Shown here piece after piece: positions 39,416 through 44,799 of a stretch of 44,799 nucleotides of DNA. The DNA lies in the IMG/VR virus record IMGVR_UViG_3300037076_000138, positions 1-44,799 of that record, one strand, 5' to 3'. This DNA comes from a virus. Below the pieces are notes generated by a model that did not search any database, was not told the DNA's origin, and saw nothing but the letters and a program-made list of their open reading frames with translations. The first letter of the stretch is position 1. Each line of letters opens with the position of its first letter. A program made the translations under genes and the position numbers.

Positions 39416-40225
39416 ATGATTGCCCGTGTATTTCCGAGACTTACCAACATGACGCCAACCGACAAATTAGCCTTCGTCGGATACCCGCCTCTTGGACTTG
39501 ATGAAAACAGTTTTGACGGCGTTTTGGTATCTTGCACGTTCACATGGGACAAGGGTATCTGTGAGGACATAGCCCGTCAGTGGCGTTTCCACTACCCTGA
39601 TAAATCCGTGAGCGTCGGCGGCCCCGCCTATGGCGATGCTGGCGAAAACTTCACACCATGCCTATTCCTGCGGCGAGGCGTTACAATCACGAGCCGGGGT
39701 TGCCCGAACCGATGTTGCATGGCCGGCCAGCGTGAGGGCAACATCCGGCTGTTGCCGATCATGGACGGCTACGAGGTCCAGGACAACAACCTACTGGCCT
39801 GCCCACCGGAGCATATCGCCCGCGTGTTCGCCATGCTGCGGAATCAACCGTTCCGGCCCCGGCTTACCGGCGGCCTGGAGGCGTCCAGGATCACCCGCGA
39901 GATCGCCCGCGAGATCATCAGCCTGGACCCGGAGTGTCTCTACACAGCCTACGACCGGCCGGGACAGCGAGAATCCGTGGAGCGCGCGGCGGCAATTTTC
40001 AAGGAAGTTTCGGGCTGGTCTAAGAGCAAGATCAAGACCCGGATTTCCTGTTACACTGTGGGCGGTTATCCGGGCGACACCCGCGAAGCCGCCGACCGGC
40101 GGGCGCATGAGATTGTCACGTTTGGATTCCGTGTCTGGGCACAGGCTTGGCGCGGTGAAGATGGCAAAGTCGATCCCGAATGGCGGGATTGGTCCGGTAA
40201 AATCTGCACAATGGGCGGCAAGTAA
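39416..40225 (+). CDS. Radical-SAM-like phage protein lacking the third cluster cysteine
   Basis: A 269-residue protein. The layout (VGGPAYGDAGENFTP, GVTITSRGCPNRC, QREGNIRLLPIMDGYEVQDNNLLACPPEHIARVFAML, RLTGGLEASRIT, RISCYTVGGYPGDTREAADRR) is that of phage radical SAM proteins. The cluster motif should read Cx3CxxC; here it is C96-PNR-C100-C101-M-A103, so the third position is Ala. It may bind a changed cluster, or be inactive. No frameshift explains it. Confidence 0.7.
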   Translation: MIARVFPRLTNMTPTDKLAFVGYPPLGLDENSFDGVLVSCTFTWDKGICEDIARQWRFHYPDKSVSVGGPAYGDAGENFTPCLFLRRGVTITSRGCPNRCCMAGQREGNIRLLPIMDGYEVQDNNLLACPPEHIARVFAMLRNQPFRPRLTGGLEASRITREIAREIISLDPECLYTAYDRPGQRESVERAAAIFKEVSGWSKSKIKTRISCYTVGGYPGDTREAADRRAHEIVTFGFRVWAQAWRGEDGKVDPEWRDWSGKICTMGGK

Positions 40226-40244
40226 ACGCCCGGAAGAAGGAACC

Positions 40245-41150
40245 ATGTTTACGCTCGAAAAGCAGTCGAAAGTGAACGTCAAAGAGTCCGAGGCAAAGCA
40301 ACTCCTGGCTATGAACACCTATGAGAACCAGCGAAAGATTCGCCGGGCCACCGTGGGCATTCTTCAGGACGAGTTGACTGCCGGGCGGCTGCGACCGCTG
40401 GAAATCTCTCTCGCCCGCGTCCAGGGCGGCTCCTATTGCCTTGTGAACGGACAGCATCAGCTTACCGTCGCCCTGGAGCACAAGGCCGGCCTGCCCGCCA
40501 CGGTAAGCTACTACCGCTGTGACACGCCCGCCGACATGGTGCATCTGTTTGCCACGTTCGACACGACCCCCAGACGCTCCGGTGCCGACTGCATCCGTGG
40601 CTATCGCGGCCTGCTGGCCGCCGAGCTTGTCGACCTGCCGATTCGCATGTTGACCGCCTGCTCCAGCGCTCTGGCGATCCTGGAGGACGGCGGCCCGAAA
40701 TTCTACAGCCGTCCCATTTCCACGGCGCACAAGGCGGGGCTGCTCACGATATACCTCGATGATCTCACCTTCATCTACAGCTTGTGGAATGAGCGGAGTG
40801 AGGCATTGATTCGCCGTGTGCCTGTAATGCTGTCCATCCTGGCGATCTCGCGAAAGAACGGCGACAACTGCTACCCATTCCTGGAGCAAGTCGTCAACGG
40901 CATCGGCCTTCAATTGGACACCCCGCAATACAAGCTCCACGAGTTTCTGACATTGAAGTATCCTTCGGGCACCGGCTGGCCATGTTTCCAGTCGGTCTAC
41001 ATGAACATCATCTCGTGGTGGAACACGTTCTGCACCGGCATTTTCCGCCAGTCCGTCAAGGCGGCGTCCATGAAGACGCTGCCAACGATCCTGATCTATG
41101 GTGAGAAGGCAGGCAAAGGCCCCCCCAAGCTGAAGCTGACCGCCAAGTAA
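40245..41150 (+). CDS. ParB/DGQHR-like protein
   Basis: A 301-residue protein. The N-terminal part (LLAMNTYENQRKIRRATVGILQDELTAGRLRPLEISLARVQGGSYCLVNGQHQLTVALEHKAGLPATVSYYRCDT) matches the ParB-like/DGQHR fold, with VNGQHQ in place of DGQHR. The rest is helical with aromatic-rich YPSGTGWPCFQSVYMNIISWW. Related proteins act in DNA partition or modification systems. Start after AGAAGGAA. Confidence 0.65.
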   Translation: MFTLEKQSKVNVKESEAKQLLAMNTYENQRKIRRATVGILQDELTAGRLRPLEISLARVQGGSYCLVNGQHQLTVALEHKAGLPATVSYYRCDTPADMVHLFATFDTTPRRSGADCIRGYRGLLAAELVDLPIRMLTACSSALAILEDGGPKFYSRPISTAHKAGLLTIYLDDLTFIYSLWNERSEALIRRVPVMLSILAISRKNGDNCYPFLEQVVNGIGLQLDTPQYKLHEFLTLKYPSGTGWPCFQSVYMNIISWWNTFCTGIFRQSVKAASMKTLPTILIYGEKAGKGPPKLKLTAK

Positions 41151-41212
41151 TTCCAACCGCCCCTCCCCTCGCCGGGCAGGGCAACTATTTTCACCCGCCA
41201 AGCGGAATTGTA

Positions 41213-41240
41213 TTGCAAGCGGAAATGGACGTGGTATAAA
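41213..41240 (+). promoter_or_regulatory. Sigma70-type promoter for the replication genes
   Basis: TTGCAA (41213-41218), 16 bases, TATAAA (41235-41240). The start site near 41247 is within a few bases of an ATG at 41250 and upstream of the initiator gene. Confidence 0.65.
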
Positions 41241-41249
41241 GGCGAGCGC

Positions 41250-41417
41250 ATGACCAGATTCTACGACAACTTCTCTCCTGGCGGCTTTGGGAATTTATCA
41301 GCACGTCGCCCGCAAAGGCCGTCTGGTCATGCGCCCCGAGGCCGTCAGAAAAGAAGCTGTCAGAAAGAAGGAGCGCATGACGACATACAGGATCAAGGAT
41401 TGGCACGTCAATTTTGA
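41250..41417 (+). CDS. Possible small leaderless gene
   Basis: A 55-residue frame (MTRFYDNFSPGGFGNLSARR) starting 9 bases after the -10 box; its second half overlaps the initiator in another frame. It is basic and Gln/Arg-rich. The promoter-to-ATG distance favours real translation, but composition is weak evidence, so it may be only a leader. Confidence 0.35.
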   Translation: MTRFYDNFSPGGFGNLSARRPQRPSGHAPRGRQKRSCQKEGAHDDIQDQGLARQF

Positions 41418-42255
41418 GAACAACCGCACGCGCGAACTTAAGGTGCTGACCTGGGTTCCCATGCCCAATAAACACGACGGCGACGGCTACACCGAACTCC
41501 TTGACCATGCTGACGGCGCCGCCCATTACGGTGTCTGGGCCATTCTGGTACAAATCGCAAGCAAGTGCGACCCTCGCGGCACCCTCCTGCGGGATGTCCG
41601 TCGCGATCCCGCACCCGCCTGCGGCGATCCCGCACCCTCCTGCGGCGATCCCGCACCCGCCTGCGAGGGGGGTAAAACAGTGTTGACCGAACAGGCGAAC
41701 GGTCAAATACCACACGATTTCGCCTCTCTGTCCAGAATGAGCCGAATACCCCAAAAGGTAATCTCGGCTGCAATACCTCGGCTATTGCAAATTGGTTGGT
41801 TAGAGCAAGTTATAGAAATCCCGCAGGAAGATGCGACCGCGCCGCACTTTAGTGCGCCACCGTCGCAGGGAAGTGCCTCTGAATGGAATGGAATGGAAGG
41901 GAAGGGAATAGAAGAGAAACCCCCTACCCCCAAAGGGGGTGTCGCGGCGGCTTCCGTTGAAGACCCGGAGAAGATTCCAGAATCCATCGACACTCCGGAG
42001 TTCCGGATTGCATGGTACGACTGGATCGCGGACAAGAAAGACCGCAAGGAAAGACTCACCCCCCGCGCCCGTAAGACGCAACTGGAACGCCTGGGGAAAT
42101 TCGACGCGCCGACGGCAATCGCCATGATCCAGCAGAGCATCACGAACGCTTGGAAGGGGATTTTTGAACTCAAGACCGACCGGCCTGGCGGCAACGGGCA
42201 GGGCGTGGCGAACTGGGACGGCCTCAAACCGGGCGAAAGGCCCTTCATGTCATGA
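41377..42255 (+). CDS. Replication initiation protein
   Basis: A 292-residue protein. The N-terminal part (YRIKDWHVNFENNRTRELKVLTWVPMPNKHDG, AAHYGVWAILVQIASKC, LSRMSRIPQKVISAAIPRLLQIGWLE) is a winged-helix pattern common to phage O-like/DnaT-like initiators. The linker is low-complexity with three repeats of DPAP-x-CG, and the C-terminal helical part (RKTQLERLGKFDAPTAIAMIQQSI) may bind helicase. AAGGAGCGC precedes ATG 41377. The stop overlaps the dnaB-like gene, as in initiator-helicase pairs. Confidence 0.75.
   Translation: MTTYRIKDWHVNFENNRTRELKVLTWVPMPNKHDGDGYTELLDHADGAAHYGVWAILVQIASKCDPRGTLLRDVRRDPAPACGDPAPSCGDPAPACEGGKTVLTEQANGQIPHDFASLSRMSRIPQKVISAAIPRLLQIGWLEQVIEIPQEDATAPHFSAPPSQGSASEWNGMEGKGIEEKPPTPKGGVAAASVEDPEKIPESIDTPEFRIAWYDWIADKKDRKERLTPRARKTQLERLGKFDAPTAIAMIQQSITNAWKGIFELKTDRPGGNGQGVANWDGLKPGERPFMS
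41605..41667 (+). repeat. Array E: three 21-bp units in the initiator linker
   Basis: Units GAT-CCC-GCA-CCC-GCC-TGC-GGC; the middle unit has TCC for GCC (Ala to Ser) and the last ends in GAG (Gly to Glu). Again, differences change amino acids only. Confidence 0.85.
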
Positions 42256-43592
42256 CCGATCTTCCCCAACGAATCCCGCCGCAGAGCATCGAGGCCGAAA
42301 TGTGCCTCCTTGGTTCGATGCTATTGGACCCAACCGGCACGGCCGCAATCGCCTCCACGGTGAACGTCGGCCAATTCTACCGGCCTGCTCACGGCCTGGT
42401 CTTTACCGCCATCCTCGCCCTCCAGCGGGCCAGCAGCCCGGTTGACATCGTTTTTGTCCGCAACGAACTGGAGCGAACCGGTAATCTCGCCAAGGTGGGC
42501 GACGTCGAGTACATCGTTCGGCTTGCTGAGGGGGTGCCCAATGCCGCCAACGCCGAATACTACGCGAAGATCGTCACCGAGAAGGCTACCCTGCGCGAGA
42601 TAATCGTGATGGGAAATTCGCTGTCATCGGAAGCCTTCGAGCCTGGCGCCGATGTGGAGGAACTCATCCGTCGCGCACGCGACAAGGTGTACAGCCTGAC
42701 TACGGGCGAAACGAGCAAGGCCAGCGCAGTCGATATGTGGCGGGCGGCGGAAGAGGCGGCAAAGCGGGCCGATGACATCAAGGCCGGATTGATCGCGCCC
42801 GGTCTGCTCACGGGTATCCCCCGCGTCGACCAGGTGACTGGCGGCATGCAGCCGGGCGACCTGTGGGTTTTGGGTGGCAGCACGAGTTCGGGCAAGACTG
42901 CCCTGGCCGTCGAATTCGCTTGCAACACGGCGGAGGCCGGCGAGGGCGCCCTGTGCATTTCAGCGGAGATGACCCGCCACCAATACGCGAACCGAGTAAT
43001 GCAGAGCCGGGGACAGATTGACGGCTGGGCGCTTCGCACCGGCGAACTGAATGACTGGCAGCGGCAGACCCGCGTTGAAATAATCGAGCAACTAAAAACC
43101 CGGCACTTCGCGATTGTGGACCGAAGCCAAAACATGGCGGAGGTCCAGGCGCACGCGCAGGTGCTTGGTATGCGATGGGGCAGGTGCCCGCGGTTGATCG
43201 TGGTCGATTACCTCCAGTTGATGCGTTCGATGGGCGGCGATAACCGGGCGCAGGAAGTCAGCGGCATCGCCTGGGCCTGCAAGGAAATGGCCATGAAGCT
43301 GGAATGTTCCGTGCTGCTGCTGTCGCAACTGGACAGGACGGCGACGAAGGGGCACTCCGGACATCCCACGATTCACAACCTGAAAGAATCGGGCGACATC
43401 GAAAATCACGCGAACGTGATCCTGCTGATGCACCGCCTCAAAGACGATCTGGATTTGGACGGCACGACGCCCGTGCATCTCCGCGTAGCCAAAAGCCGAG
43501 ATGGAGAGCGTACCCCGTGGCCGCCTGAGAATGGCGGAATCTCCCTGCGCTTCAGGCCGCGATTCACTTTGTTCGAGAAGGAGTTAACATGA
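42252..43592 (+). CDS. dnaB: Replicative DNA helicase (DnaB family)
   Basis: A 446-residue protein, typical DnaB length. N-terminal PPQSIEAEMCLLGSMLLDPTGTAAIAS, RecA-like core with Walker A GGSTSSGKT (about 207-215), SAEMTRHQYANRVM, Walker B LIVVDYLQLM, and the arginine-finger region LKESGDIENHANVILLMHR. It unwinds the fork as a hexamer. Coupled by ATGA to the initiator. Confidence 0.95.
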   Translation: MTDLPQRIPPQSIEAEMCLLGSMLLDPTGTAAIASTVNVGQFYRPAHGLVFTAILALQRASSPVDIVFVRNELERTGNLAKVGDVEYIVRLAEGVPNAANAEYYAKIVTEKATLREIIVMGNSLSSEAFEPGADVEELIRRARDKVYSLTTGETSKASAVDMWRAAEEAAKRADDIKAGLIAPGLLTGIPRVDQVTGGMQPGDLWVLGGSTSSGKTALAVEFACNTAEAGEGALCISAEMTRHQYANRVMQSRGQIDGWALRTGELNDWQRQTRVEIIEQLKTRHFAIVDRSQNMAEVQAHAQVLGMRWGRCPRLIVVDYLQLMRSMGGDNRAQEVSGIAWACKEMAMKLECSVLLLSQLDRTATKGHSGHPTIHNLKESGDIENHANVILLMHRLKDDLDLDGTTPVHLRVAKSRDGERTPWPPENGGISLRFRPRFTLFEKELT

Positions 43593-44341
43593 ACCGAACC
43601 GGAATACCCTACCTCGATTTTTGTTGGAACCCCTGCGGCTACGGCTGCTCAAACATCTGCAACTGCCCGACGTGCTGGGCGCGCAGACAGGCAACACAGC
43701 CTGGTCCGACGCAGCCGACCTGCCCAGACTGCCGCGCGTTCAAGGTCCACTTCCACCCGGAGCGGCTGGAGGGCAAACAGGCGCCGGCCTCGCGCAAGAA
43801 ACCGGCTGTGATCGGCGTGGCGTTCCTTGGCGACCTGTTCGACAAGGTGCGGCCGCCGGAACAAATAGAATCCACGCTTCACGCAGTAGCGGATTCGCCA
43901 TGGCACACGTTCGTTTTCCTGACCCAGCAATACGAGCGGGCGTCCAAATGGGCGTCGGCATGGTGGGCATACAACGCCAGGGGCAATGGCTGGCGATGGG
44001 GAACCACTTGTAAAAATCAGGATCAATTCGCCGCCGCAAGCGAGCATTTTGGCCGAGTCCCCCGCTGGTGGGTTTCCGCCGAGCCGCTGCAAGGCCCGAT
44101 CCATCCCGGTGCGCGCGTGCCCGAGGGGATCATCATCGGCTGCGATAACCAAGTGGCCGCGCCGTACAACATCGAGTGGGTCCGCGAGACGGCGCTGGCA
44201 TTTGCGGTTGCCGGGTCAAAGGCCTACATCAAGCAGCTTTGGTTGCCACGCGGGGGTTGCACGTTCCTATCGACGAACCCAGCAGAGTTCCCCGCCGACC
44301 TTCGCTTACGCGACCTGCCCTGGACGCTGACGATGGAATAA
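43589..44341 (+). CDS. DUF5131 (phage Gp37/Gp68) family protein
   Basis: A 250-residue protein. WNPCGYGCSNICNCPTCWARR, FKVHFHPERLEG, GVAFLGDLFDKVRPPEQIES, TFVFLTQQYERA, WRWGTTCKNQDQF, RWWVSAEPLQGPI and IIIGCDNQ follow the Gp37/Gp68 family in order. The Cys cluster resembles radical-SAM sites; activity of the family is not established as far as I know. Linked to the helicase by ATGA overlap. Confidence 0.82.
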   Translation: MNRTGIPYLDFCWNPCGYGCSNICNCPTCWARRQATQPGPTQPTCPDCRAFKVHFHPERLEGKQAPASRKKPAVIGVAFLGDLFDKVRPPEQIESTLHAVADSPWHTFVFLTQQYERASKWASAWWAYNARGNGWRWGTTCKNQDQFAAASEHFGRVPRWWVSAEPLQGPIHPGARVPEGIIIGCDNQVAAPYNIEWVRETALAFAVAGSKAYIKQLWLPRGGCTFLSTNPAEFPADLRLRDLPWTLTME

Positions 44342-44350
44342 AGAATTCTC

Positions 44351-44379
44351 TTGACAACATACGTCCAACTTTTAAATAT
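44351..44379 (+). promoter_or_regulatory. Sigma70-type promoter upstream of the terminase unit
   Basis: A perfect TTGACA (44351-44356), then 16-17 bases and TAAATA/AAATAT (44373-44379). It lies in the gap after the DUF5131 gene and would drive 44427-44774 and, across the contig junction, the terminase genes. Confidence 0.6.
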
Positions 44380-44426
44380 GGTAGACACGAACGAGCAGAC
44401 CACGCCAAGAACCAAAAGAGAACAAC

Positions 44427-44774
44427 ATGCCAAATGCCGATCATTCCAAGGAACTTCCACCGCAGATTATCGAGGCCCTTAAGGTCGCAAGTAGACGAAT
44501 GAATATGCCCCGCGATAAATTCCTGGCGCTCGCCCAAACAGAATTTGACCAGGACGCACAAGCCGAGGCCAATGAGCTGATAGCGGCTATTCGCATGGGA
44601 GGCACGGTCCTTGTTGGCCTATTCCTGGTGACGTGCGCTGATGCGGAAAACGGCAAACCTATCAGCGCTCACTCAATCACCATGCTCGGCAAGTACGCCA
44701 CGTTCGCGATCAAGTCACTGTGCCAACGAGAGGACGTGCAGGCTGTGATCTTCCCTGAAACCAAACCACAATAA
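44427..44774 (+). CDS. Small hypothetical protein, complete copy
   Basis: A 115-residue protein (MPNADHSKELPPQIIEALKV) with AAGAGA before the ATG. The N-terminal half is helical and charged; the second half holds a hydrophobic stretch (GGTVLVGLFLVTCA). The same gene reappears truncated at 1-255. No family recognised; position between the DUF5131 gene and the terminase suggests an accessory. Confidence 0.65.
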   Translation: MPNADHSKELPPQIIEALKVASRRMNMPRDKFLALAQTEFDQDAQAEANELIAAIRMGGTVLVGLFLVTCADAENGKPISAHSITMLGKYATFAIKSLCQREDVQAVIFPETKPQ

Positions 44775-44799
44775 AATAACAGATGGACGTAAATACATA
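44520..44799. repeat. Right copy of terminal direct repeat (contig overlap)
   Basis: Matches 1-280 with 8 mismatches. It ends 10 bases short of the 11-C tract seen at 290-300 in the left copy. Confidence 0.9.

Noticed and set aside
1-44799. Terminal repeats as long terminal repeats or transposon ends
   Set aside because: The match runs exactly to both contig ends and continues one gene across the join, which is what overlap of a circular or permuted genome gives.
1-44799. Temperate lifestyle
   Set aside because: HTH and RHH regulators exist, but I find no integrase, excisionase, partition pair or attachment site, so lysogeny is not supported from this sequence.

Overview
The window is the essentially complete genome of a tailed double-stranded DNA bacteriophage with a lambda-like, siphovirus-type head and tail module. 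The first 280 bases recur at the end (1-280 and 44520-44799, 8 mismatches), so the contig closes into a circle or circular permutation of about 44.5 kb. The sequence is GC-rich, genes are tightly packed with many ATGA/GTGA/TAATG overlaps, and several sigma70-type promoters are readable, so the host is bacterial. Lipobox proteins fit a bacterium with a lipoprotein pathway, but I cannot name the host. I see no integrase, excisionase, DNA polymerase or reverse transcriptase.

Left part, late genes on the + strand (about 0.37-21 kb): terminase small and large subunits, three small genes (one resembling a sigma-factor region 2), a gpW-like joiner, portal, S49 protease with scaffold tail, decoration protein, major capsid protein, three head-tail and tail-completion proteins, tail tube, a gpG/gpGT pair with a clear -1 slippery site, tape measure and several small tail-tip genes. 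Cargo genes interrupt this order: a SAM methyltransferase, two glycosyltransferase-like genes, and a leftward block (11.3-12.9 kb) with an ASCH protein, an XRE regulator and a repeat protein. A 20-base element, consensus CCCTACATTGGGATTGAGGA, precedes five late transcription or translation units.

Middle part (21-29.3 kb): putative holin, beta-helix tail spike, small regulatory and zinc-ribbon genes, two lipoproteins, a tyrosine-type phosphatase, a pentapeptide-repeat protein and a papain-like peptidase. A terminator ends this block at about 29.35 kb.

Right part, DNA metabolism (29.36-44.8 kb): two D12-class adenine methylases, an RHH regulator, a DUF1937 protein, a SbcC-like ATPase, a repeat protein, a DndC/PAPS-reductase-like enzyme, a Cas4/RecB-type nuclease, a RecT-like annealing protein, an unusual tRNA, a RuvC-like resolvase, a radical-SAM-like protein, a ParB/DGQHR-like protein, a replication initiator, a DnaB helicase and a DUF5131 protein. 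Together these give initiation, helicase loading and recombination-dependent replication.

Three features stand out. Five unrelated proteins carry perfect in-frame tandem repeat arrays whose copies differ almost only at protein-changing positions. A cassette with the DndC-like gene sits between duplicated pieces of its two flanking genes. The five-copy late element has no obvious known counterpart.
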